Shown here: positions 11,812 through 22,600 of the stretch, piece after piece
Layout: each line of letters begins with the position of its first letter
Position numbering within the stretch: position 1 is the stretch's first letter
NCBI GenBank assembly: GCA_963930655.1
Contig: OZ005604.1
Coordinates: 5,032,001-5,096,000 of the forward strand
Direction: 5' to 3'
Length of the DNA: 64,000 nt
From: Myrica gale
Lineage: Eukaryota; Streptophyta; Magnoliopsida; Fagales; Myricaceae
Notes under the pieces: model-generated
Told to the model about the DNA's origin: nothing
The model's input: the letters and a program-made list of their open reading frames with translations, nothing else
Database searches by the model: none
Translations under genes and position numbers: made by a program

Positions 11812-12395
11812 GGTCATGTTCGTTTTGTAAATTTTCGGAGGATTCGCATCCAAACTTGTTCATGTTCGGCGAGTTTGAGTTGCATTTTAAGATTCAGCAT
11901 AAAATATTCCGAAAATGCCCTGAAAAAGCTGATGTTTAATAACTAAAATACCCTTCAACGAAACCTAAAGAACAGAAAACGTTAAAGGGCAAAATGGGAA
12001 TTATGGCATCAGACTGCAGCAAAGCTGCTCTGTCCCCTTACGCCAGTGCGGCTTGTTCCCTGCGACGTCTGCGTCGTACAATTGCTGGTCGCTTGCTTTT
12101 GTCGAACAAAATGCCTCTCTTCACAAAAGCAACTGTGGGAATGCATGTGACTTTTGTCGTTTTCTGATTTTCTGATTTTTTATTTTATTTTATTTCATTA
12201 AATATCTTTAAAATATTTATATTTTAATAAAAAAAATTAATAAATTCGAAAAAAAAATAAAAACAAATTTAAAAATCATCATTATTTATTTACACATCAT
12301 CAATCTCTACACAAACACCAATACAACTTTAACAACACATAAAAATTCACAAAACTCTCCAAATCCTTAAAAAACCTTCAAAACGAACATCACCC
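11812..12395. repeat. Harbinger/Tourist-like fold-back element
   Basis: The left end reads GGTCATGTTCGTTTTG and the right end, inverted, reads GGGTGATGTTCGTTTTG; a similar pair bounds 45321-45735. The interior is AT-rich and has no ORF. The exact limits and the 3-bp duplication are not clear. Confidence 0.5.
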
Positions 12396-12424
12396 AAGAG
12401 AAAGTTGATTAAAGTTCTGAAAAC

Positions 12425-13070
12425 CTCCAAATTGTTTTCCCCATTTTTCGGTGAACCAATAACAGAACCTTTGTGCAGAGGCAGCAGGGAAGTGACTGAC
12501 TGACGAGATGACTAGACAAAATAGAGAAACGAACCCAGTTTCGAACCCAGTTTCTTTGTCCTGCAACGCCTGTACCAACATAAGTAATGGTGCCCTTCTC
12601 TTCTAAAGAGAACGTCGCCCTTTTTTATTTATATTATTAAAAAAATAAATAAAAACATGAAGTAGAGGTAGTTGTCTCCTCCGAATTGTTTTCCCCATTT
12701 TTCGGTGAACCAATAACAGAACCTTTGTGCAGGGGCAGCAGGGAAGTGACTGACGAGATGACTAGACAAAATAGAGAAACGAACCCAGTTTCGAACCCAG
12801 TTTCGTTGTCCTGCAACGCCTATACCAACATAAGTAATGGCGCCCTTCTCTTCTAAAGAGAACGACGCCCTTTTTATTTATATTATTAAAAAATAAATAA
12901 AAACATGAAGTAGAGGTAGTTGTCTCCTCCGAATTGTTTTCCCCATTTTTCGGTGAACCAATAACAGAACCTTTGTGCAGGGGCAGCAGGGAAGTGACTG
13001 ACGAGATGATTAGACAAAATAGAGAAACGAACCCAGTTTCGAACCCAGTTTCTTTTGTCTTGCAACGCCT
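12425..13070. repeat. Tandem repeat, about 250 bp unit, 2.6 copies
   Basis: The word TTGTTTTCCCCATTTTTCGG recurs at 12431, 12686 and 12934, giving spacings of 255 and 248 bp. The flanking text is almost identical, including a doubled GAACCCAGTTTC motif, an ATTATTAAAAAAATAAATAA spacer and CGCCCTT. Copies differ by a few bases. No protein-coding meaning was found. Confidence 0.85.
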
Positions 13071-13140
13071 GTAGCTAGTAGGGTCAGGTAGACTGCAGGA
13101 TAAAATCCAGTTATATATATACTTTTTTATTTAAAAAAAG

Positions 13141-13300
13141 TGACGGTTACCGGAGAGATGTCGTTGCCGGTTAAACCGGTAACTACCGGTTTAACAAAAA
13201 TCAACACCGGAACCGGTGCCGGGAACCGCCGGTTTGATGGTTCCCGGCGCTGGTGCTGGTCCGGTTTAACCGACACCGGCGGTGAGTTTGCACAACCATA
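13141..13300. mobile_element. hAT-type transposon end (ACCGGTT-rich)
   Basis: A stretch dense in ACCGGTT/CCGGTGCC words ends, on the minus strand, with CTATGGTTGTGCAAAC. This resembles the TAAGGCTGTGCAAA end at 63875 and other plant hAT termini. The partner end was not located, so this may be a fragment. Confidence 0.5.
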
Positions 13301-13492
13301 GACGCATTATATTAGCCCCTTGTGAACCCAAAGATTCAACACTGCTGCTTGGCACTTTGAATTCAGTCGTGAGGGCGTCTTGACTCAGATCCATCCGCTA
13401 ACCAAAAGGTTCGCTCTCTTTGGCTTGGGTTTTTCATATTTCCGAGTGCAAAGAGTTGCGGTGGGAGAACCTTTTTTTTATGAAGATTATAT

Positions 13493-15291
13493 TAAGGGTG
13501 AGAATTTTATCCGGTTTCCACCGAAAATTCCAGTTCCGGTTCCGATACCGGGATTTCGGCACCGGTTCCGGCCTATTCCGGTACGACCTAGGTCACTCAC
13601 AACTCACTCGACTCCCTCCGGCCCTCCCAGTCCCAGCCTCCCGACGCTTCGCGAATCTTCAAGGCTTCTTTCTCCAAGTCCCTCACCGCCAGCGACGGCC
13701 CCCCACCACTAAGTCCGACTCTGGCCACCGTCCCTCCCATCCTCCCTCCCGAGATCTGCATCTCTCAGCTCTCTCCTGGGACCTGACCCTCCCGAAATCT
13801 CTCTCTTTCTTTTCTCGGTCATTGTTTCATGCTTGTTGAATCGTTTGTTGCTCTTGTTGAATCGGTCACAGTTGTCTCTTCTTAGTCAAATTTGGTTAAA
13901 TCGCTTGTTTTCTCTTTTTTTCCTTACAGTTATTCATACATGTATTTATGGAAGTACGCGGGAGTTAATTCTTTCCAGTAGCCTAAGTAGTTCTGTTACA
14001 CTAAAAATTTCCTTGCATGTAGAGACCGCTTAAATTTAGTCCCTTTAGGCTCTAACTGGTGAGATGAACAAAAACTCCTTATTTTTTCTTCCTTCTTCAC
14101 ATGGTAATGTCACAAAGGTATAACACTCTGGTTCATGTTCATGTGACAACCAATAAGGCCTAATAGTGTTGATGTGAAGTTGATGTTATTTCAGATTGTA
14201 CGGCAAGGATTGTTTTTTGCTGTAGTTTTTGTTATTCATTTGCAGGGTCTCAGGGCAACAAATTAATGCTAGTATAGGGCTCCATGATGTTTGAGTTCAA
14301 GTTCAACTATAGTAGAAATAAACAGAATAAAGTACTCAGTATATCATTCAAGATGATTGAATGCTTGTTTACCATGGGTGTAGATGGTTCTGGATTAGAG
14401 GAATCGGACTTTGGCTGTGGATGGTGTCAACTTTATGGTGCCTAAATCTTTTAATGAAATCTTTACAGCTTGATCTTATCTTCAACTCTCCCTCTGATGT
14501 TCTTTTTACTTTAACAGGAGATCAGGAGTTTCTAAATTCATACTACCCAGGATTTCCCAATGCACATGTTTTTGAGCCAAATTTACCCCATGAGGTTGTG
14601 AATTCTAGACCAGTTCCTGAAATGCAGAGGCTATCAACTCTATATAATGCTGATGTTGGTCTTTACATGCTTGCAAACAAGGTAGTGACTCTGGTAGATG
14701 GGTAATAAGTTGATCCTTTTTTATCTGGGTACTTGGCTACTACTATAATAAATTCACTAGAACTATGTTGTTGGTAACATTTCCTTGTGCTGTTGCTTTA
14801 TATGTATCAAGCACCTTAATAACCCGTAGCATGTATCATAGCATTTGACAATTTGTTGTAAGTATGGTTATTGTCAGTATAGTCTCTTAATATTATTTCA
14901 GTTTTCATTAGAAGTCTGTTATATATGCAGTAAAACACTCCTGGGAAACAATTTCTTTTTGGTGCATGTTGTGCCATGCATTGTCTTTCAGAATATTTTG
15001 GGAAAAGTGAAAAGTAACCTTGGATATTGTTAGTTCTGTTGCTGTGAAAGAATCAACCAGTTGCAATTAGTGTATCAAGACATGACATTTTATCCTGTTT
15101 AGAAGATGTCTTGATGATCATGATGGTTTAAAAACAATTTTATAAAACTGTTGCAACGGGATAAAAAAACAGCCAAATTTTGGTCCAAAATGCTTAGCCT
15201 AAGTCAAAACTAGGCCTTCAGGTTCCGGTTCCGTTCCGGTTCCATTCCGAAATGGAACCGGAATGAAATTTTGGATTCCGGTACACCCTTA
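13493..15291. mobile_element. Non-autonomous hAT element (1.8 kb) carrying a captured GT8 gene fragment
   Basis: The ends are TAAGGGTG...CACCCTTA with CCGGTTCCGG-rich subterminal regions (13510-13590 and 15215-15280). They are flanked by a perfect 8-bp duplication GATTATAT at 13485-13492 and 15292-15299. TIR shape, subterminal repeats and 8-bp duplication together identify the hAT superfamily. No transposase domain (BED or hATC dimerisation region) was found. Between the ends lie a C-rich leader-like segment, intron-like T-rich sequence and an exon of a plant glycogenin-like glycosyltransferase. It is therefore a gene-capturing hAT element (a Pack-type element). Confidence 0.85.
14517..14681 (+). 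pseudogene. Captured exon of a PGSIP/GUX-type GT8 glycosyltransferase
   Basis: The frame encodes GDQEFLNSYYPGFPNAHVFE, then RPVPEMQRLSTLYNADVGLY and MLANK. This matches the GDQGFLNSYY...TLYNADVGLYMLANKW block of plant glycogenin-like starch-initiation proteins (GT8). It ends at AAG|GTAGTG, a plausible native donor. The next exon, which should begin WMVDE, is not found before the element ends. Upstream, 14423-14475 contains a decayed GVNFMVPKSFNEIF-like stretch, a likely relative of the GVMVVEPS...FN segment, followed by an in-frame stop. Because exon borders and intron-like sequence are retained, capture was from genomic DNA and not from cDNA (inference). Confidence 0.8.
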
Positions 15292-15793
15292 GATTATATA
15301 GACATGATAAATGAATTTTATATTATTTAATTTTTTTATATAATTTTAACATAAAATTATAAAAATATTATATCCTTATCAATAATGTTTGAGTGAGAAA
15401 ATAAAATATTTTTATCTAAAAAAATAGAATCAATAAATAAATTTTATACCATTTATTATTATACATACAATTCAATACTTCGGCTGATCATTTAATATTA
15501 TACATATAATTAAGATACTTAGGCAGAAAATTACAAATAGCTCGTCACTGTTATTTTAATGTTTCAGTGAGAAAAAACGACTTCGACTGACAACGATTCC
15601 ACCACCCCGTTTCCCAGTAACTCCATTCATTATTGTTATTTTTTTAATTCTTTTATTCGCTAGGAAGATTAAAATAATATTTGTTTATAAAAGTTTAATA
15701 ATAAATTAATATTAAAATTACTGAAAGAGTATTAAAATTGAAGGTAATATTTTAAAATGTATTTGAATTTTAGTAAAATTTTATTAAAATTTA

Positions 15794-16166
15794 GGGAAAT
15801 TCACTTTTTAGTCTTTTGGACACTTTTTTATTTTAGTTCTTCACTTTCAACTTTTAAATTTTTAGTCAGTTTTCTTTATTTGACGAAATGGTCTTTCCGT
15901 CAGTCTGTAGTCCATATGCTTAACGGAGCTTTCTGACACGTCAGCAAATTTGTACCGGTCGAACGCTAGATAAAGCGATCTACCGCTCACTTTCAACACA
16001 TATATCCGGTCGACCGCTTCATGTGCGGTTAAACATATGGACGGCAGACTAACGGAAAAATCATTTCGTCGAAAAAATAAAATTCAATGACTAAAAATTT
16101 AAAAATTGAAGTGAAAGACTAAAATAAAAAATGTTCAAAACCTAAAGACTAAAATACCCATTTTCC
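15794..16166. mobile_element. Mutator-like MITE (family A, 373 bp)
   Basis: Long inverted repeats (left GGGAAATTCACTTTTTAGTC, right end inverted GGAAAATGGGTATTTTAGTC) continue inwards for more than 120 bp. They are flanked by a perfect 9-bp duplication TAAAATTTA at 15785-15793 and 16167-16175. Sequence and layout match the copy at 10792-11000 but with a longer middle. Confidence 0.88.
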
Positions 16167-16510
16167 TAAAATTTAAAAAACATAGAGGCTGCCTAAACCT
16201 CTCAACAGGTCTCACTCGAGGTAATGATTCAGCGAATGCTTCCAGGAGGGAGGTTTCACAGGTAACAGCGGTAGGGAAATCCTATTGGCCCAGGCATAAA
16301 AACCGGTCTCATTTCTTTGAATAAAATTTAACGGACTACCCAATCATTTCCAGTCTTCCCCGAGCTTGTCCGTCTCCAGCAACAGAAGATTACTACCGTG
16401 TCAGTATAATTACCACGAGGCACACGATGCCGAGGGGAAGACCTTGGTGATTGGGTGGACGACTTGATTACTTATACAATTTGGACACTGCGCGTGGCGC
16501 TGCGCGCACT

Positions 16511-16517
16511 TATAAAA
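16511..16517 (+). promoter_or_regulatory. Probable TATA box of the AIM1-like gene
   Basis: TATAAAA lies 134 bp before the start codon at 16645, at a sensible distance for a short leader. An ATTGG (inverted CCAAT) word lies at about 16284. This is based on position and sequence only. Confidence 0.45.
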
Positions 16518-16644
16518 TGCTGCCATAGGAAGGCCTGCTTCGTCACCATCATCAGCAATCCTCTAAGGGAAAGCTTCGGCTTCCTGACCTTCTTAATAGA
16601 TTCGGTAAAAGATCATAATCCTAGGTCTGTGATTTCTGGAAGCT

Positions 16645-19600
16645 ATGGCGGAAGTTAGTGTTAGCCTGGAGGTCGGATACGACGGCGTTGCGATCATTAC
16701 CATCTCTAATCCACCGGTTAACGCCTTGGCCATTCCGAGTGAGCTCCACAATCGCTTTCTGTCTTTGTTGACTGTATGATTTCGTCCTGTATTTGGTTGG
16801 CTGAGACGTGTTGGTTGGTGCAGTTATTAGGGGGTTGAAGGAGAAATTCGATGAGGCAGTGAGGAGAAATGATGTGCAAGCTATCGTTTTGACAGGTAAC
16901 GTTTGAGCTCTCTGATGCTATGCTTTGAGCTCGTAGTTTCCCCATTTACTTTTGCCAGTTGATTGGTTAAAGGGCCTGCGAGCTGGTGATAGCAGCCTAG
17001 TTGCAAGTGCCAATTATGTGGGAGATCAAGTTGGTGACATCTCGAATTTATCATTCATCATATGTTTAGCGCTTACCTCTGGCTGCAATACTTGCCATGT
17101 GGTTCTTTGTTCGATTATTTCTCTGCGAATTTGTTTTGTATATGTATAGGTGCGAGACTTGCATTTGCTTGCCGGACATTGGCGTCTGAATTTTTCTTTT
17201 TTCTCTTTTTTGGGTTGTGGTATTTGTTCATTGAAGGTAAAGGAGGGAGGTTTTCTGGTGGGTTTGACATCAATGTTTTTGAGAAGGTCCACAGGACAGG
17301 TATGTGTTAATTTGATATACCCTGCAAAGTTGAGCGGTAAAAAATGTAGAATTTGGATTCTAAAGTGTATTACTTGAGAATTCATTGCTTTATTGTTTGG
17401 CCCGACAGGGGATATTTCACTTATGCCTGATGTATCAGTCGATCTTGTGGTCAACACAATGGAAGGTATTTTCCAGACTGTAACCGTGAGGGTCATGCGG
17501 TATTGTTTTGTGGTTTTAAAGAAACAACCTATTATTTGAGCATATTTTTGAATTAACTCGTGAATTTGTCAATCTTGTTTCTTAATAATCACAGATTGCA
17601 AAAAGCCTTTAGTTGCTGCTGTGGAGGGACTTGCGCTTGGAGGTGGCTTAGAGTTGGCACTGGTTTGTGCTTGTTGTGCTGCAGCAGCTTCCTTCATTTT
17701 ACTTATCCTTTCCATTGTCCTCTTTCTTAATTAATTATTGGTCAGAAACTTTGCTTCACTGCCTCATTCCAGTAAACTTCTTGCAGGGATGCCATGCACG
17801 TATTGCAGCACCAAGAACTCAACTTGGCTTGCCCGAGCTGACACTTGGAGTTATTCCAGGGTTCGGAGGTAGACATGCATTGAACAAGCACACATACTTT
17901 ATTTCAAATGCTTAATTTTTCTTCTTCTGTAACTGTCGGCGCCTAGTTATCAAAATTTTTGTTGTTTTATAAGGCACACAACGTCTTCCAAGGCTTGTAG
18001 GGCTGTCAAAGGCTATTGACATGATACTGGTAAGCATCCTTTCAATTCAAATTTTCTGTTCCATTACCACTTGCTAGTTTGCTTGTTAAGCAGGGCTAGA
18101 GGTTTTTTTTGTGAGAAAAGAGGGGAGAAGATATGCAGATGTAATTTCCATGGTTGGTTGGAGTGGAAACGGAGAGAGAACTGAGGAGCATACATGACAA
18201 AAGTATGATTTCATGAGAGGATATGCCTCTAAATATAATACAGACTATTGTACACATGACACTAGGCCTTTGTGGGAAGGGACATTAGGTGGCTTCTGAT
18301 TTAGCGTATCTTTTAACTTGCTTTGGTTAGATTGCAGTGTCATAAAATTCTTTTCGAATCATCAGCCATCTAGATTTCTTACTTCAAATTGGTGCCTAGC
18401 AACCCATCTTGATTTCTTACTATGTCTACACGGTGGGAAGAGTAAAATCACCATTCTCTTTCTCTTAATAATTGTGTTCTGGAGTCATACTCTACACCTT
18501 CTGAGCTTGTCTCTCTCTTGTGAGTGGTTTGGCTCCTTTCTCATTACTTCAACTGACTACAATTTCCAGCTGTCCAAACCAATATTGTCAGAAGAAGGGA
18601 AGAAGCTAGGTCTCATTGATGCTCTTGTGCCCTCTGAAGAGTTGCTAAAAGTATCTCGACTGTGGGCTCTAGACATTGCAAATGGGCGCAAGCCATTGAT
18701 ACGTTCGCTTCACAGGTCAGACAAGATTGGTTCCCTTGCTGAAGAACGTCATGTATTGAAAATTGCAAGAGAACAAGCGAGAAAATCAGCCCCAAATATG
18801 CCTCAGCACCAGGCCTGCCTTGATGTGATCGAGGAGGGCATTGTTCATGGAGGATATAGCGGAGTTCTGAAGGTATTGTTGGGTTTGGGAGATATTTTTA
18901 AGATGAGTAAATTAGCTTCGTTCACAAGAAAAAGTTGTAGTTTCAAGATACTAGCAATCTTGGGTTCTCTTTCCTCTGGGAATCAGATGTTTGTTATTGT
19001 TTGCTCACAAGGAGTGATCGGTTAATATTTATGAAACAGCTGGCCTGTTACCTGTACATGTATGTTATAACAAATGGAATTATTTATTTCAGGAGGCAAA
19101 AGTATTTAAGGAGTTAGTCTTAGCAGACACTTCAAAAGCACTTGTTCATGTCTTTTTTGCCCAACGGGCAACATCTAAGGTATTGGAAGTGATGCTGTTA
19201 CTCCTGAGCCTTCTCTTGTTTTTTCAATTGAGTTATCAGATCTGCTTGCTCCTTGCTTCAATGCTAATCGCTTTAATTCCTTTTTAGTATAAAGGCAGTA
19301 TTTTTCATTGAATCATTGAGCTTTAGCTTCAAGTAAAGCTAGGGGATGCAGTATTTGAGGTTGTTAATTTTTTTTTTCAAGGGGCAATTCTTTCACCCGA
19401 CCATGCCAAACCTATTTTACCTGGGTTTTGCCAAAAATTCTGTTCGAAAATTTGGTTTTTATGATTCTTATAGAGAATAATGTTCTAAAGCAGGAGAAAT
19501 TAACACCGTCTGAATTATGTAAACTTCTACGTGTGTGCCGATGTACATTATTGTCTACTCTGGGTCTTCATTCTTCCTTGTGGCATGCTGCAATAGTTGC

Positions 19601-22600
19601 TCATCATTGAACTCAAATTTTACCAATACCAGTGTTTTCAATTTTGTGTTGATTGAAAGGAAAGTATTGTTTCGCTAGTTAAGGTATAGAATGTTCCTAT
19701 GGATGTGTAATTGTTCTGTTGCTCATGTGGTGCTTATAATGCTTTTATTTTGGGGAATCTTCTCTTCCTCGTTTTGAAAATTTTGAAGTACTCAAGCCTC
19801 CTTTTTCTTTCTCAGTTTGACAAGTAGGACTGTTGTCTATTCTTATAATTGCCTTTTAGAAATATAAAGCTTAATTCTGTATGTACGAGTTGTTAATAAT
19901 CAGCAGTGTGAATCCATAATCCATTCATAGTATTTATCAACAAAAAAATAATCCATTCATAGTAAATGTAAAATTATATGATCGGTGTCCATTCACAGTG
20001 ACTAGACAATCGATTTTGGGTATCTGTAAATTAAAAAAAAAATGAAATTTGAGAAAGAAATGCCAAAGAAGCAAACCACATCATGAAAAAAAAGAGAGGA
20101 GATTTTTTTAATTATAATAATGCAAATTATTGAATGAAAATGTCTTGGTCTTTAAACAAATTGAACAGCCATAAAGAACCTTGTAGATTCATTTAGCTTC
20201 TGGAGGTATAAAATCAATTTAAGCCTAATGTGCTGAGTAAAACTTCGATCAGATGATTCTTATTAACTCGTCCATATTTTTATTGGTAACCATGAATTCA
20301 TTTGTTTAATTTCCCTCTTCAACGTGTCTTTTACAGGTGCCTAATGTTACTGATATTGGACTTAGACCCAGGCATGTAAAGAAAGTTGCTGTTATTGGGG
20401 GAGGTCTAATGGGTTCTGGGATAGCTACTGCTCTCATTTTGAGCAACATATATGTTGTTCTCAAGGAAGTGAACTCTGAATATCTTCTCAGGGGGATAAG
20501 AACAATAGAAGGTGGTTACTTTATTAACGGGAATTATTTATATTCTCAATGTTATTTCCTGCTTGATTAATGAAAGTTATCTGGTTGTGTCTATTATTGT
20601 GACACTAAAATTAAAGCTGCCTGTTTAGGATTTGATTTTCCCCTGAAAAATTCCTGATTTTTTTTTTCTTTTTTATGCAATCAAAACAATAGATGATGTC
20701 CCCCCTATACTCACAATTAAAATTAGAATATATTGATGGCCCGTCCAGTGCCACACTCTTAGATTGATGGTTGAGAGTCTGTCCAACACTTTTTTCCAGG
20801 TTTTTTTATGTGAAAATTTCTGGGAATGATTCTATTGAAATCCTTCCATATTATTGGAACTCATGACACAATTTTGTGACAGCAAATGTTCGAGGCTTGG
20901 TAACCAAAGGAAAGCTGACACAGGACAAGGCAGGAAAAACCTTATCAATGGTTAAAGGTGCACTGGACTACTCTGACTTTAAAGACGTGGATATGGTCAT
21001 TGAGGTGAGCTGTATCAAAACTAATTCTGCCGACAAAATCCTTGTAGCACTAGTTTATGTTTGTAAAATGGATGTTGCAAGCTCAGTCTACAGTAGGCTG
21101 ACATGTGTACTCCTGATCGTCCTAACTAAAATTTTGTCTTCGTCTACTCAATTACTTGAAATTTTTTGATAGTGAAAAGTCTTACGAGTGGGTGATACAT
21201 GACATATAATTAGTGCTGCCCATTTAATATCATTCAGTTTGTCCTCTTTTGTAGGCTGTCATTGAAAGTGTTCCTTTGAAACAAAAAATATTTAATGAGA
21301 TTGAGAAGGCCTGCCCTGCCCACTGCATTTTGGCGACAAACACCTCTACTATTGACCTCAATTTGGTTGGGGAAAAGACCAGGTCTCAAGATCGCATAGT
21401 GGGGGCACATTTTTTCAGGTTATTTTATTTCCGTTCACTAATACATATGCTTTCTTTCATAGTCTTTATCAATGTAAATGTTGATGTATATGTTTTCTGA
21501 GTGTGTAATCAATAATAACCCCAAGGGCGATAGCTCAGTGGTTAGGAGGGACATCCTCCTTGGGGCTCGACGTACCAAGTTTGAGTCTCAAGGATGTGGG
21601 ATGGATTTTCCTGCTGCTGGACGAGTTCTTGACTTATCTGCTCCTTGGGTTGTGGGGTTGGTCCAGTGGGCCGTGGTTTGTACTTCAAAAGTTGGGCCAA
21701 ACGGGTCCAGCTTTGGGGAATTTCCACGTTATCAAAACAAAAGTGTGTAATCAATAATAAGCAAGCATACACTGTACCAAGCATATCTTACAGAGGCATG
21801 CCTTTTTTTAATGAACCGAGCATCCTGCATGATCTACAATTCTGAAATGTTGGAATTGCTCTGCTGTTGTATGACTTAAATGTTTCACCTTGATGCTGTT
21901 AAATTTATTAAGTAGTGTTTTGTGGCAATGCATCACAGCAGGCCAGCGAGATTGTTATTTTACTACTTGTATAGTGTGTGATCCCTTTTGTATATACTTT
22001 GTTAATGTGGCTCTTTGATGAACAGCCCTGCTCATGTGATGCCTCTTCTGGAAATTGTAAGGACGAAGAAGACATCTGCTCAAGTAATTCTTGATCTCAT
22101 GACAGTTGGGAAAATTATTAAGAAAGTGCCTGTGGTAGTGGGTAACTGCACTGGCTTTGCAGTCAATCGGACATTTTTCCCATACTCGCAAGGTGCACAT
22201 ATTCTGGTAAATTTAGGTGTGGATGTTTTCAGAATTGACAGAGCAATCAGCAGTTTTGGCCTTCCCATTGGCCCATTCCAGTAATCTTCTTCCCTAGTCA
22301 TTTTATGTTGAGTTTATTTTCTTTGTATAGATGTGTACATATTTATTGTGTTTTTGCCATTACAAAGCGGCTCCTTCAAGAGAAAGAGAGCACAGGGCCA
22401 GCAGGTTGGGAATCATGAGGAAGAACTAATTTCGTTATAGGAGCACCAATAGAGGCTTAACCTTTTAGTAATCTGAGCTTCCTGTTTGGTCCCTAAAGCT
22501 CTTTACAGCATCCCCTCATGGAAAGCCTCAAATATTAACCATAAGTATCATGTTGAACCATGATGTTGATTAGCCCATGCTCTTGACTTGCAGGCTTCAG

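Larger units (their letters stand above)
10430..12420. other. AT-rich intergenic sequence with MITEs
   Basis: No coding signal was seen. It holds a small MULE (10792-11000) and a Harbinger-like fold-back region (about 11812-12395). A GGCGGATCCAGC word near 11505 and a GC-rich patch at 11595-11630 resemble transposon ends but cannot be classified. Confidence 0.5.

Noticed and set aside
12425..13070. Centromeric or satellite array
   Set aside because: There are only about 2.6 copies, lying between normal genes.
13380..13839. 110- and 139-codon ORFs at the left end of the hAT element
   Set aside because: They are Pro/Ser-rich frames crossing the TIR and the CCGGTTCC repeats, so they cannot be a native gene.
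21519..21600. A tRNA gene
   Set aside because: The A and B boxes belong to a SINE. The sequence does not fold into a full cloverleaf and is bounded by a 19-bp duplication with an A-rich tail.
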